From: Antitrichia curtipendula
Taxonomy: Eukaryota > Streptophyta > Bryopsida > Hypnales > Leucodontaceae
Assembly: GCA_951230915.1 (NCBI GenBank)
Contig: OX579635.1
Coordinates: 47,802,001-47,866,000, forward strand
Length of the DNA stretch: 64,000 bases
Reading direction: 5' to 3'
Shown: in pieces, positions 1 through 12,270 of the stretch
Position numbering within the stretch: the stretch's first letter is position 1
Layout: each line of letters opens with the position of its first letter
Notes under the pieces: model-generated
Told to the model about the DNA's origin: nothing
What the model saw: only the letters and a program-made list of their open reading frames with translations
Databases searched by the model: none
Program-made: the position numbers and the translations under genes

Positions 1-539
1 GTACAAAAGAGAGCAGAGACCTGGGCCGGACACAAGCTTCTTTTAAGTGGAGAAGTCTGTTCGATCGAAAATTTTCGTTAGGTTCACACGAAAGTGCGGA
101 TGAGGGAGATCGGAAAGAATTGTTGTGAATCTTTTCACTGAGGGGAAATCGTAGAGATCGTCAACCTTGAATAATAGATTCGCGTAACCAGGGTTGTTTC
201 TTTCCTGTACCATTACTGTGAGAGAAGGCGCCAAGTCGCTCCTCACAAGATATTGACGAAATTTTGTTTAGCATAGAAGCTTTAGGAGTTATCCCGAGTT
301 AGAAGCACAATTGTTATTAAATTTTGTTAAGCATTGTGTGCGTGTGTTCTGCGGTGTCCTCAAGGATAACACCACATTTACTGGAGCTCGGAGTTCAGGA
401 ATAGTCGCTTGGAGAAGCTGAATCATCAGGCTCTACATACCTCAAGCCGACTTCTGAAACAGAAGCGTGGTCGGAAAGCACTAATCTTAGAATTTGTTAC
501 AATAACCGCGGCTCCTTTAACGAAGAGAGTTGCTGCAGG
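1..539. other. Spacer and 5' flank of the carrier gene
   Basis: Moderate-GC DNA upstream of the first gene, probably holding its promoter and 5' UTR. On the minus strand there is an open frame from an ATG at 213 down to 43 (56 residues) with ordinary codon use, but I recognise no domain in it and list it only as possible. No clear TATA box was identified. Confidence 0.4.
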
Positions 540-2083
540 ATGTCTGCGACGGAGGAGCTTTATCCTTTTCCGGATTCCAACCACGTTTTTGTTCCAATGG
601 AGTTCTGGCCGGAGTTTCTTGCGAGTACCACTGGGACCGAGTTTCTTGCCGGAGGAATGGGAGGAATGGCAGGAGTAATGGCGGGTCATCCTTTGGACAC
701 TGTGAGGATTCGGTTACAACAACCGCGGCTGGTGCCCTCTGCGACTCCAACGACTGCGAGAGGGCTAATTAAGCACATTGTTTCAACTGAAGGGGCCATG
801 GCTCTTTTCAAGGGCATGGCAACCCCCTTGGCCACAATTGCCTTTCAGGTTTGCAGACTTAAATTTTTCCTCCGTGGATGTCGTCATGCTAAGTTGTCAA
901 GTTGGTCGGTAGGTCAAAGAATTGCACGAAGCATATGAGAGCTTTCTTTGTAACAGTTTGAGAAATCCTTCATTTTTGTATTTGACTAATTTGTGAATTT
1001 ATTTTGGGTTTGACAGAACGCCGTCGCTTTCCAAGCCTACGCTCTCTTCTCACGAGCCTTAGCAGATCCTGCAAGCCGTGAGCCTCTTTCGTTTCAAAAC
1101 GTTGCTATTGCGGGTATAGCAGCTGGTACCATACAAACGGCCATATTGTCGCCAGTAGATTTGATAAAGATAAGGTTGCAAATAGCTACAGATCGACGGG
1201 CCCAGCGGTCATCTCTGCAGTCTCCGCAAGCTGGACCGTTGGGGCTTGTGCGGAACATTGTCCGGAGAGAAGGTATTAAAGGGTTGTATCGCGGCTGGAC
1301 GGCTACGGTCATTCGGGATGCACCGAGCCATGCAGGTCAGTGTTTCCTCTTGCCCATGAGCGAAGCACATGTATTAATTATGGAATTTCATGTCGAGAAA
1401 TGGTTTCCGATCAATATCTTACCACCAGCAATTTATGCATATCTTGTCTTGTGTTTAATGCATGAAACTTACTTACTTCTAGTAACCAGAAATCGCAGGA
1501 TGAAGTTGCATAGTGTCTAACAAGTAGATTTGATGCAATATTCTGTATTGCGTTTCGTGGTTTGTAGAGTATTTCAATAATCTCAATATCTCTGAACTCC
1601 GGACATTGTGAGCAAAAATGATTTTGCAAGGTCAGCTCTCACAGTGCACTTTTCTTAGAATCAAAGCTAATGTTTTTTGGGTTCGAACAATGTGCAGTAT
1701 ATTTCGGGACCTACGAATACATGCGAGAACTGCTACATCCTGGCTGCAGGACGGGTGGCCAGGAGTCCCTATCGACCATGCTCGTGTCTGGAGGTTTGGC
1801 CGGCTCTCTGAGTTGGCTGTGTTGCTACCCCTTGGACGTTGTGAAATCGAGGCTTCAAGCGCAATGTGCAGGTGGTGCCCCTCCCAAGTATAAAGGTATC
1901 ATGGACTGCATTCGCACCAGTGCCCGAGAAGAAGGTAATCAGGTGTTTTGGCGGGGTTTGGGGCCTTCGTTGGCCAGGGCATTTCTGGTGAATGGGGCTA
2001 TCTTTTCTGCTTACGAATTGTCCTTGCGGTACCTCAGTCCTCGCTCTCCCAAAGGTGATCTGGAATTTCAATCAGTTATGTAA
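540..2083 (+). CDS. BAC2: Mitochondrial basic amino acid carrier, BAC2-like
   Basis: Mitochondrial carrier family (SLC25) protein of the inner membrane; plant BAC2 is known to transport arginine and other basic amino acids. Exons 540-848, 1017-1335 and 1698-2083 join in frame with GT-AG introns of 168 and 362 bp and give 337 residues. The three carrier signatures are visible: HPLDTVRIR near residue 50, SPVDLIKIR near 148 and YPLDVVKSR near 253. BAC2-like stretches include WPEF near the N-terminus, IAFQNAV at the first splice junction and LHPGCRTGGQE after the third, which closely follow the Arabidopsis BAC2 sequence as I recall it. The second in-frame ATG (residue 20, MEFWPEF, position 597) lines up with the start of the Arabidopsis protein, so the first 19 residues may be an extension or 5' UTR. 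The family is certain; transport of arginine here is inferred. Confidence 0.9.
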
Positions 2084-3521
2084 ATATTTCTGTGTTTCAC
2101 ATCTATACTGAGAATTGCAAAAGGGATCGTGCAAAGCATGATAACAGTTGCCCTTCCACTTTTCGAGATAGTTTGGAGGTAGGTTCATCAGGCGGCAAGC
2201 ATTCATTCATACAAGTGGTTGGATAGTTTGCAGGTTTAGAATATTTCTTGCATTGTACTGTACATTTATTCTTCAATCCCTCGGGACAATGTCTGCAAGG
2301 GAAAATATCAGTACTTGGTTCAGACGTTGGGCAAGCAATGGTTGAACCATACCTTTCATCACAAATCAGGCCTCGGGTTAGCGAGAATAGGAGCTAGCAG
2401 CGAGAGTATGGCGGAGAGATCTGTACTTACTTTATATCTGGTCTTTAGATACGCAACAAACTAATTGCCTTGATACTTCAGAACTTGAGTTTCGTGTCCT
2501 TAGTGAATACTGAATGTCACTGGCAATGTTGTGTTGCCTGAGTTTTTTCCAAAATGATGCATTCTACGAATACGTGAGTGATTTCAATCGTTCAAGAGTA
2601 TAGGGCAGTGCACGTAATTTTTTTCATTCTAGAGTAATTGTCTTTGCAGAAGATTAATGAGTTTAACACACTGATGTTCCATCTCGAACCGTCTGAACAG
2701 TGTCCCCCTGAAACTGATCAATATGTTAAAGGAGAAACATTCGTCGCCAGTATAGGCGTTTCACCTAAACCCTAATCCATTGAATTGTTCTGAAACTTCC
2801 ATAATACCGCACAAGCATCGCATGATCATACATTTTCAGGAGTCACAGTTGTATGCTTCCCATCCCCTCAATTCTATAACTTCAGTACAGTAGTGGACAC
2901 GGGCTCACGAAGCCTCCAATTAATGTGCTCAATGAACGGGCTGGAAACCAAAGTCAATTTCTTTTTGTTGGCAAGATCCAGAGTGCCAAACCTTGTGACA
3001 TTCACCTGTACAATGCTCTAATGTCATGAATTTCCTTCAATATGACAAAATTGACTGTACCCCAATTCATGGAACACTGGAGACGAAGAATGAGCGCAGT
3101 ACTTACGGCTTGCTCCATAGCCCTCCAATTTTCATGCCAAGGTAACAGAAATGAATTGCAAGGAAACAAGGACAAATTTTAGAGTTCAACGAAATCCACA
3201 CTAACTGAAGAGGTCTCAGTAAACGAAGACAATGTGCTTCCCAAACCAAACTGGAAGGAAAACCTACAAAAGAATCAACTCCTCAACCAGAGGCAAATGC
3301 AAACATAGTCACCTCTACAGCAGCGGTTGCACATCCTATCTAGTTCTTCTCTCCACCTAGTCTTGCACAACTCTTTCACTCACAAGCTGGAAAATCCAAG
3401 CAAACATTGCGCAAGGAGGTTGCCATCGCTAAGTTAGATCGATCTCTGGCCATTGCTTATTCCAGAAGCTAGTCCATTTTTAAATTTTTTAAATTTTTTT
3501 TCCATTTCTTTCTTATTATAA
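2084..3521. other. Spacer after the carrier gene
   Basis: Probably the 3' UTR of the carrier gene followed by AT-rich spacer. I see no credible coding frame, RNA gene or terminal inverted repeat here. Confidence 0.4.
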
Positions 3522-3668
3522 TTACAGTTTGAGAGGGCCCGCGGAGCTGGCCTCGGCTCCAGAGCCCGTGAAGAAGGAGCCGCCGAGGAACACGTCACCG
3601 CTGGACGCCCAGCTCCGCTTCTTCCAGCCGCCGTAGGTCGACCCGCCGTCGTCGATGCGCTTCGTCAC
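3522..3668 (-). pseudogene. GC-rich orphan terminal exon
   Basis: On the minus strand a good acceptor (TTCTACAG) is followed at 3668 by 48 codons and a TAA stop. The stretch is very GC-rich and G/C-ending in codon choice, unlike the AT-rich DNA on both sides. The predicted end of the protein contains TKRIDDGGSTYGGW, KKRSWASSGDVF and a glycine/serine-rich tail ending GPLKL. I do not recognise the family. No matching upstream exon was found between 3669 and about 5600, so it is either the last exon of a gene whose other exons I missed or a captured or broken gene fragment. Confidence 0.35.
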
Positions 3669-5640
3669 CTGTAGAATAATGTCAATTTTGTTAAATTCGC
3701 GTTTTTTCAATACGTACTTATAAATTCATACTTGTCCTAGATTTTAAGACCTCTAGGTAAATGTACGTCACAGCTTTTGGCGCTGGAATCGCGCCACTTA
3801 ACGAAATTGTCGTAGGTCGCGCGCTCAACCATTTACGCACCAGAACGAACCCGCTCACATGCTTCAGAAAATTTGGAACCCACAAATGGTGTTTTCGCAA
3901 TTACGTGGACAGTTTTCAGTGGATTTGGCAGAGTTTTTCTGCAAATTGGACCAGACTGTGATCTAGACCAGTCCTAGACTAGTTAGTTTTCTAGGGGAAA
4001 TGTGCTCAGTCTTGGCAACTGTGACTAAGTTACATGGAATGCTACTTCCATAATTTTGGACTACGTATTCGAAAGATGGTTCTATTCGAAAGCGACAACA
4101 GTCTGACATTTTAGTGCTCGAATCTTTGAAAAGAAGCACTTTCTAGTGCCTGAGAAATAGGACTTTCATGTGCTCTGAGGTGACCTTTAAAAACCTTGAG
4201 GAATTGAAAACGAAGTGCCGCATGAAAATGAGGTTCAATTCAGCTGGGTTTCAGTCTCCAGTTTTTTTTGAGTTGGACAACTCAAAAAACTAGGCCCAAG
4301 TTATCAATTGGGTGCCTCGAAACTAACGTCAAGTTTGTCATATATATTGGCAGAAATTCACGGCATTGACATAGTTTTTTGAATGTCAGGTTACACCAAA
4401 TTTGGGCACTCTGAACGACGCCAACGTCACGAAATCGACGTTGAAACTTGTTTAATCTTTGAGTTGGCAGTTTTTAGGCCTGGCAATGCCAATTTAACGA
4501 AATTGACCTTGTCCCAATTTGGTGTAAGTTCCGGCATTTCAACAACGATGGAGTTCAAGTTTGGCCAAGGGGCTCGGGACACACTGACTGACCTCTTTGG
4601 TCTTTCCCGAAGGTTTGAAGAGGTTGCCTTGACTGAGGATTGTGGGCTCCTCGCTCGCGTACTTGTCCCATCCCGAGGTGGAATCGTTGTTCAACACACG
4701 GAAAACCCCGAACCGGCATCTGCGTTACACTCCAATCAATCAGCTCTCAAAGCTGCAAATGATATTCTCAGTCAATAATGAGTTGTTTTTTTTGTTTTGT
4801 TTCAGAGCAATGTGGAATATAATTGTTAAATGTTCGCCACGGAGTGAATCTAACAATGGTATAGGAAGACCCAAAACAGGGTACAAAAGTGAAAAGTGAG
4901 GGGTTTAGTTGAATTCTCCCATTCTTTCAATGTTCTAATTAGGAACAGACGAGTCTTGAACTTTGATAGTTGGCAAAGGAGTCTTTAAATTGTTAAGCAT
5001 AAACTGATCACTTTCCAATACCGAAAAACTTCTAAATATAATTATATTTCAGTAGGCGGGTGAGAAGGAGACGGACGCTACAAAACCACATGACAAATTA
5101 TGTATCTATTGACATTTTGTTTTTTGCAATTGACTTTCAGCTTACCTGTGCAAACTTATAGATTCTTGTAGGGAAAGCTTCCAAGTTTCCCTGTGTGATG
5201 AGTGGAATGTCTCCTCGAATGTCTACCTTCCTGTACTTCCCAAATATATGGTGAATTATGGAGACTTTACATTACCTTGTCGTGCTGTTCGCACTTGCTG
5301 CAATTTAAAAATTCAAAACTGCTTATGATCATTAGGGTGTGCAAATCAATTGAGATTCAAGCTAGCTGATTAAGTCTTAACTAAGGTACTTCCAAAATCT
5401 GAATCATTCATATTAGGGTATTGATTGGTCCTTTAAGAATCTTTAGTTATGAATCATATAGTGATTGTCCTGAAGCTCCTTGGAATCTTTTTTCATTACC
5501 CAAAATGAACATTACATGCAAATAATAGAAACATGGTTTGCTAGTAGAAATGAAACATGGTTTGTAATGATGCAAAGTATAATGTCGTAGAAGACCTTTC
5601 TTGAACTATAAATTTTAGATCCAATTAGATGGATTAAACA
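3669..5640. other. Spacer with one unassigned open frame
   Basis: No recognisable gene. A plus-strand frame at 4383-4778 (131 residues, ATG start) runs through a somewhat GC-richer patch (about 4550-4760) and contains LTDLFGLSRRFEEVAL, but has no known domain and no clear splice partner. I regard it as possible remnant coding DNA, not a supported gene. Confidence 0.3.
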
Positions 5641-5920
5641 TCACAACTTTCCATTTGGATTGTCTATTCTAACTGTTCAATCTAAAAAGCCCATGGGGAC
5701 CATCCATCAGAACCATCAACCTAGACCGTCCACAAATATAGTCCACCAAAACGCTACATTTTGGGGCCATCCATAGGATCCTTCTGGATGCCCGTCCATT
5801 GAGTTTGCCCTTCTAGTGAGACCATCTACAGGTTCGCACACTCAATGAATGACCATCCACAAAGTTTGTCCACAAGTCCATCCAGCATCCTTGTCCATCA
5901 TGTCTATCATATCGTGATTG
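5641..5920. repeat. CCATCCA-rich degenerate repeat cluster
   Basis: Between about 5695 and 5915 variants of the word (T)CCATC(C/A) recur every 10 to 40 bases (for example gaccatccatcag, gggccatccatagg, cccgtccattg, gaccatctacagg, gaccatccacaaag, gtccatccagc). The copies are not a regular tandem array; the repeated word and C-rich top strand set it apart from its surroundings. Function unknown. Confidence 0.45.
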
Positions 5921-8780
5921 TTATCATCTAGTCTATCAACCAAGATAACTAAATGACCTCGGTTGTCGAACTTGGCAGGGAATATTTGATCTAGAGTGAC
6001 ACATGGTTTAAACCTTGACATTCCGACAGACATTCTGACGTTTCAACATGAAGTGATGCTGAAACTTTGGATGACTATATTGGTTGTACAAGTATAGATT
6101 AGTTAGATTATTGATTTTTATATGTTAATTTTATATCACTGTCTCCATTATGAAAAACAAATCTTATGAGTCAACTTTAGCGCAAGTAACGACCTCTACA
6201 ACAACATCCATCCATTCGATGACACCAATTTCTACACCTCCAAGAGAGAATGCATAATCTTGGACGCAAGACACTTATAAACAACTTCATTTGGCTAGTA
6301 CTTCAACCCCGACTTCAACAAATAATGTGGAGTTTTTCAATATTGCATTGATGGATACCATGAAATCTCACTAGGTCTACTAATTGCTTTGGAGATCACA
6401 TGGCTGTAAGAAAACAAATTACTTAGCTTGAATAATGAAAAACCTACTTCAAATACTATGCATGTGCAATTGATAGAGTCAGTACCATATGACCATCCTA
6501 CTAGAGAATAATATAGATACAATTGAGACACTCATGAACACTACATTTAGACCAGAATTTAGACTATGTATTAATAGGAGTTGAAGACGTGATTATTGAA
6601 ACTCATCCACTAACTTAGGATCAGAAAATTGTAAGGTTATGCATATGTACTAATGGGTAGTTAACATTATAGATCAAGGTTGTCTAGGTTACTTCAAGTC
6701 ATGACATCAAGAAGACATGACTCACAATGTGATTCAAATCTGAAATCCATCATGATAGAATATTTTAATTGTTTGGATGGATTATTATAAATTTATCTAC
6801 AAAGAACAATATAAATTGGAATAATATGTTAAAAAACAGTGAAACGTTTGAATTTCCATTCATAATTTCTATAAAATATTAAAAATCAAGTCCGAAAATC
6901 TTTACAATTTAGAGTTAGGATTGTCAAGATTTCAATGGAATCATGACAAAATCTTGACAGACGCGGTCTAACATCATGATGTGAAACCCCCAACTGAAGC
7001 CACTTCAAGCTAGACAATCCTATTATAAATAATTGAATGAATACTAATTTTCAATGCAAATAAGTCATGCAAATAAGTCATGCAAATAAGTCATGCAAAT
7101 AGTTGATGAAGGAAATGGTCACATCACCACCCTTGTAGATGCCCTTGTAACTTGCCTCGTGATAGATGTGCTCTTATCAATTTAACCTTGTAGATGTCAA
7201 TTTCATTAAATTAGCTTTCGCAATTCCTGCTACTGAACACAATTTTTATGAAGTCGTATTGTTTTTGGAACTCAATTTATATCTTTACAAACCAATTCAC
7301 TTAATTTCCACTATAGAATCCCCAAAATCAATGGACAAGTAAAACTTATGCATGGTACCCATGCATTAATTATTGATCTACGAGTACTTGATCAACGATC
7401 ACCAATGCATTGTATATTTTGTGATGTTCACAATTGCAATCCCTAAATCTTACTTTCTTGATTGTTGAAATATAACAAGTGAAAGTGTTGGAGAAGCATT
7501 GAGAATGGGGATTGTATTATGTTGTTAATTAGGGTTCTAATCCATGAAGACGAGAGCGTGAAATTTGAATTCAAATTTGAGGAATTGACCAGCAAAACTG
7601 AAATTATTGTTTTGTACATGGAATTTTTTTGTTGCTCTTTGAATGGATAAATGGAAATAGAAATTTGGAAATCATGCCACTAATTATGGAAATAATTAAT
7701 AAAAAACTTGGAAATTATTCAAATTTTGCAAGGTGAACTAATGTAAAAGTTCATAGAATTTTAGATATATTGAATTTAATGTGGTCTACATTGTTTTTAT
7801 GCTATCTCACTTAATATAATTGTCATCCACCTTTCATAACACTTTCATTAATCCAAAATTAATCCAAACTTATGTTATAAATTTTCATATTGTTCTAACT
7901 CTTGCACTAATGAAATTAACTTGTGTATTAAGGTGTGTACACCTAAAAGAGATACTTGTTTGGGGGACAAAACTTAAAAAACAACTTTAAATTTCTTCTT
8001 GTCACTGCACTCAAGAAATAAATCTGAAATCTAAATACATTTTTTTGGTCTCAAAAGTTTTAAGAAGTATTATGAATATCTTTGAAATTTTCAAAGTCCA
8101 ACTTGTATAAATTCACCTACAATTGTCAATAGGTCTTTTATGTCCATCATCAAGCAACAAAGAAAACAATGAGCATTGTCCATTAATCCTAGAAAGACGC
8201 AGCAAACACTAAGTGTCCAATGAATGCCTTCACCTACAATTGTAAGATGGAAAAAAATGTTTTCACATCCAATATTTTTGAGAATTTGCTTGAATACATT
8301 TTCAATGAATAGTATTACAAATTCCCTCATTATAGTATTATTGACTTTTCTAAAGAAGATGTTTGATCCACATATCACCCTTGTAGTTTTAAAAGAGGAA
8401 GGAGCCTTAGATTCTCTCAGCTACCAAAATGGCCTTACATGAGGTTTAATCTCACCAAAATTACTGTTAATGGCAACAAGTAGTAACTACATTCTCAATT
8501 TGTTCCTTGAATAAGAGCAACAATTCTCACAATGTTCACTTACAATATGTGTGGTCTCTAAAAAAGGTTTGATCCTAATTCATTATAGGGTGTTTTCCAA
8601 GTATTGGTAAATGGTTGCTATTAGAGAAAGGTGTGCATACCTCAATGGCATACCAATTTTCAAAGACAAGGGAAAGATAATCCCTACATTGCTCTTGCCT
8701 TAGAAGAATGAATGATGGATGGAGGCACCTTGTTCTTTGGCCCCCATTTCTAACCATAATTGACAATGTGTTTTCTCTAA
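5921..8780. other. AT-rich spacer
   Basis: No gene seen. The stretch near 7775-7930 (a run of variants of cacttaatataat and gcactaatgaaattaa) resembles segments near 45300-45500 and 53640-53880, so it probably belongs to a dispersed repeat. Short open frames here are no longer than chance allows. Confidence 0.4.
7054..7103. repeat. 13-bp tandem repeat
   Basis: The unit ATGCAAATAAGTC is repeated head to tail almost four times without change before the array runs out at ATGCAAATAG. It is a small recent minisatellite in AT-rich spacer. Confidence 0.85.
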
Positions 8781-8934
8781 GCGTTAAGCACTTTGACTCC
8801 AGCGCTCTTTAGAAAGTACCTCCGATTATGGAGCATAATGCTCTTCTCCCAACTCATGGCACTCGTTACAGCACCTGGCACTGTAATGAGTGCCAAGCAC
8901 TGGGAGATCCCACGTGCTTAACGCAGCGGGACTC
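8781..8934. mobile_element. Small nested fold-back element (MITE-like)
   Basis: Outer inverted repeats GCGTTAAGCAC (8781-8791) and GTGCTTAACGC (8924-8934) match perfectly. Inside, CTCCCA pairs with TGGGAG, and an inner stem pairs GGCACTCGTTACAG (8858-8871) with CTGTAATGAGTGCC (8881-8894) with one G-T pair. It is far GC-richer than its flanks, which suggests insertion. No coding frame and no clear target-site duplication. It could also be a structured RNA gene, but three nested stems with terminal inverted repeats fit a MITE best. Confidence 0.6.
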
Positions 8935-9007
8935 CCCACTACTCAGGCATCCCGATGTGTGAGGTCCCCGTCACTCACCCTCGGGCCTTGTGGTAGGGCC
9001 CTCGCAC

Positions 9008-9039
9008 AGTGGGACACCCTCGTGGTAGGATGTCCCACT
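9008..9039. repeat. Perfect 9-bp stem-loop
   Basis: AGTGGGACA (9008-9016) and TGTCCCACT (9031-9039) form a perfect stem around a 14-base loop. It lies just after the fold-back element, in the same GC-rich patch (about 8940-9045) that repeats the word CGTGGTAGG-like twice, so it may belong to the same insertion. Confidence 0.55.
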
Positions 9040-10036
9040 ATACTTCTTGCCTAAGATTTTTTTTGAAATCTATACTTGGGAACTTTGAGAATGGAAAAAG
9101 ACATTAACTTATTCTACCAAGGAAATTTTATTTGTAGGAAAATGTTTTGGATTGTGCAAATGTTTTTTTATTATGATATTGTGAAAAATGTGTAACTTCT
9201 GGGTTTTTTTTTATCAATGAGGGATATTGCATTTGAAAAGAAAGAGAGGGGCCACCCCTCCAAGTCACTTGAGAATCTCACTTTGTTTAAATTGAGATTG
9301 AGATCTAAAAACTACAACAACCAAAGCTTAATATAAATAACCTTTGAAATGAATGTCATAGACTCATTGTGTCCACATACATTTACGTCACCTCAGTCAA
9401 TTTTCAAATTTATTTTTTTATGATATAAATGTCAAGTTACACAATAAATCATTTCCTTCTATACACAAAACTACACATAAAAATCTAAGAAAATTCATGT
9501 ATACAATTTTTTTTGGAAATCGTCCTTATTGGTACCACATGAATCATTTGCTTATAAAAAATCCAAGGGCACTCATTCATTTGGAAGTCAAAATATTGTA
9601 CAAGACCTCTTTTTTCACACAAATTTCAAGGATGGACATACTTTTGTCTTACAAATATAAAAAAATTCTTTATCATCCATTGGACACTTGGTGTCCATGA
9701 TGTCCTTCTTAGGGTGTCCTCCCCCCCCAAATGCGCCACTAATCTAAAACCACCATCATCACTCTAAATAAATCTCCAAAACCAATTTGTACATATGTGG
9801 AATAAACAATTTTAGAACCTCTACCAAAAAGACTTTGACCATTATAACTTCTATACATAGTATTCAAATGTCGCATTCTTTGGTGATTGTTTTGAAAATT
9901 CCTTTAATTGCCAACAAGAAAATATAAAAACTTGACCAATCTATTAATAATAACTAAGTATAATAGAAAAAAGTGGTGGTTTAGAGGATACCCACCTTAG
10001 CCAATGTGATGATGACATGAAGCATACAACTTTTAA
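9040..10036. other. AT-rich spacer
   Basis: No gene recognised. The 67-residue open frame near 9500 is low-complexity and AT-rich. A C-run (cccccccc) occurs at about 9721. Confidence 0.35.
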
Positions 10037-10425
10037 CCCACATTGCTAGAGACCTTTATCCATCAAAAATCAATCAAAATTTTAATTTCTACATTATTTT
10101 TTCTTATTTGCATAATTATCTATATATAGTATCTTGCAAAATATCTACATAAGAATGTATAGAAGAAAATTTTAGGAACTTAGTGACCATGTAGATTGCA
10201 AGATATTTGAGTTCAAAGTGAAGAAAACATAGTTTTTACGTGGCAAATTAGTTTTAAGGATTTGGAATCTTTCTAACTTAAAATTTTTGCATTTAAGATT
10301 TCCATTAAATTTTTTATCATAAAAATTTGAATTGACTCTAAGAAAAAAAATAAAAAAATGGAAACTTAATTTTAATTCTGTAAATAATTATTAAATAAAT
10401 AAAAATATACAAGAGAGGGAAAAAC

Positions 10426-10735
10426 TAAATTGTGAATACTTTGAAGATTGAATTGAATCACTCATACTAGTGGTGAGACTGTTCTAACAATCAAAATTAA
10501 CCTTGTGAATTTATTTTTTTGAAAAATGTATAAACTGAGCATAGAAACAAATCCAATTCGGGTGTTTTTTTAATGAGATAAAAATTGTGAACACTTTGAA
10601 GATTGAATTGAATCACTCATACTAGTGGTGAGACTGTTCTAACAATCAAAATTAACCTTGTGAATTTATTTTTTTGAAAAATGTGAAAACTGAGCATAGA
10701 AACAAATCCAATTCGGGTTTTTTTTTAATGAGATA
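10426..10735. repeat. 155-bp tandem duplication
   Basis: Two head-to-tail units, 10426-10580 and 10581-10735, differ at only a handful of positions (for example gtgaatact against gtgaacact). A diverged single relative of the unit is present near 57790-57940 inside another TTAA-bounded element, so the unit is ancestral to the element family and was doubled only here. Confidence 0.85.
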
Positions 10736-10965
10736 ATCATATTGCCTACAAAATAAGAAGCTCTATAACTTTATCATGACTTATCCAAATGAAAAAATCT
10801 GAAGCTTTCTATATAGACAAAAATATTATCTATTAAATTCTTTAAATAAATTCAAAGTTTTGTGAAGTTTTTTGTTGCCCGTTCTTGATTATTTTGAGTT
10901 TACTAGGACAAAATCTTTTGCTTCAATGCACCAATTGAAATAAAATTATATATTATCCAAAAGCT

Positions 10966-11038
10966 TTTTTATTTTTTATTTTTTATTTTTTATTTTTTTT
11001 TTATTTTTTTATTTTTTATTTTTTATTTTATTTTATTT
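10966..11038. repeat. (TTTTTTA)n-like low-complexity tract
   Basis: Runs of T separated by single A residues (ttttttatttttta pattern) for about 70 bases, a simple-sequence tract within the TTAA-bounded element. Confidence 0.8.
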
Positions 11039-11145
11039 ATCTTGAATAAAAAAAAATTTAACCATCTCAAAAATTGAGATCACAAGAGCCTACCCAAACT
11101 ATCAAGAATCTTCTGAAAGAACACTTGGGCAATTTTAGGGGTTAA

Positions 11146-12266
11146 AAATAACTTATAGTATCCATCTTACTAACATTCTACAATAGTAAGTTTATACATT
11201 CAATGTATATATATATAATATTTATGTCAGAGTTAAGGGCATTTTCATCCCTCTATAGTGATTCCATCATAATTTATACACATATTAGTACCAAAGTTTT
11301 TATTACTAACACATCTTGAGTAGTGTTGGCATTTGGTAATCCCACTATGTTAGCTAATTTGGTATTTTGTTTGTGTTGGTAGGATTGTTTGTGGGGTACA
11401 ACAGTGTAAGGTAATGCTACATGCCTTTCTTTTTCATAAAACTAGACAGACGGAATGATTCTCAAAACATTGTCTCGTCTACTAGCAACAAAAATAATAA
11501 AACTTTAAAGGGTGATTGTAAGGTGTAAGGTAATGGTATGGTACATGGCTACCCAACCTAACATGCAATGATTGCATATCTTACATTACTGGTTAGATCT
11601 ATTCTTTATGATGTTGTAAGACTAAAATTAGTGTTGTATTTCCATCTAAGTATGCTTTATGAAAACAACCCAAAGTCTCCATCTTCCAACACTATAGATG
11701 GAAAATGTACATTGTATGCAATAAGTAAATGTCAACAAAAACAATGTAGTAGAATTTTATTGTCCGAGTCGACGTCAAGGCAGATCTAAATATGGTACAA
11801 AAAACCCCAAAGATTCTATATGAATTTATTTGTCAAATCATCAAATTTTAATTTAAATAATTGGTATAATTTCTATTAATAATATTAGAACAAATTTGAA
11901 AACTTCTAAAGGCCTTCTTTTCTATGAAGTTTCTTGAGCTAATCTAGGCAAAGGGCATGATTGTCAAAACATTCTTTCATCCACGTACTAGCAACATTGC
12001 AAAAAAAACATGGAAACTTTGAAGGGTGATTGCTAGAGAAATTCTTCATAAAATCTATTGTATATTATATCAATGGAAAATGTTTGAAAATGTGCTTCTA
12101 ATGGTGCAAACTAAGTCTTCCAATTCAAAAATTTGAAAACATTCAAAGTCTCCAAATTTTGTTGCATAATTAAGATTTGTGAATGAAATAGATAACAAAT
12201 ACTCAAAACAAATACTCAAAATCTAAGGCATACATACATGATGAAGAACAAAGAGAAACAACCCTT
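11146..12266. other. AT-rich spacer
   Basis: No gene recognised. A diverged repeated phrase (acaaaa...acattgtctcgtct / ...acattctttcatcc, followed by actagcaac and gggtgattg) occurs near 11470 and 11970, indicating an old duplication of about 500 bp. Confidence 0.35.
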
Positions 12267-12270
12267 TTAA

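Larger units (their letters stand above)
10037..11141. mobile_element. TTAA-bounded element, diverged
   Basis: The segment is bounded by TTAA at 10033-10036 and 11142-11145, starts with CCCA and ends ATTTTAGGGG, as in the better-preserved copies at 12271-13212 and 22710-23653. It shares with them the internal word GTAGATTGCAAGATATTTG (near 10192). It holds a 155-bp tandem duplication and a T-rich array. No coding frame of its own, so it would be non-autonomous. Its boundaries rest on motif similarity only. Confidence 0.45.

Noticed and set aside
43..213. 56-codon minus-strand frame at the window edge
   Set aside because: Codon use is reasonable, but there is no recognised domain, and its partner exons, if any, cannot be judged.
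4383..4778. 131-residue plus-strand frame
   Set aside because: No domain, no convincing splice sites or neighbours; the length is possible by chance in a GC-richer patch.
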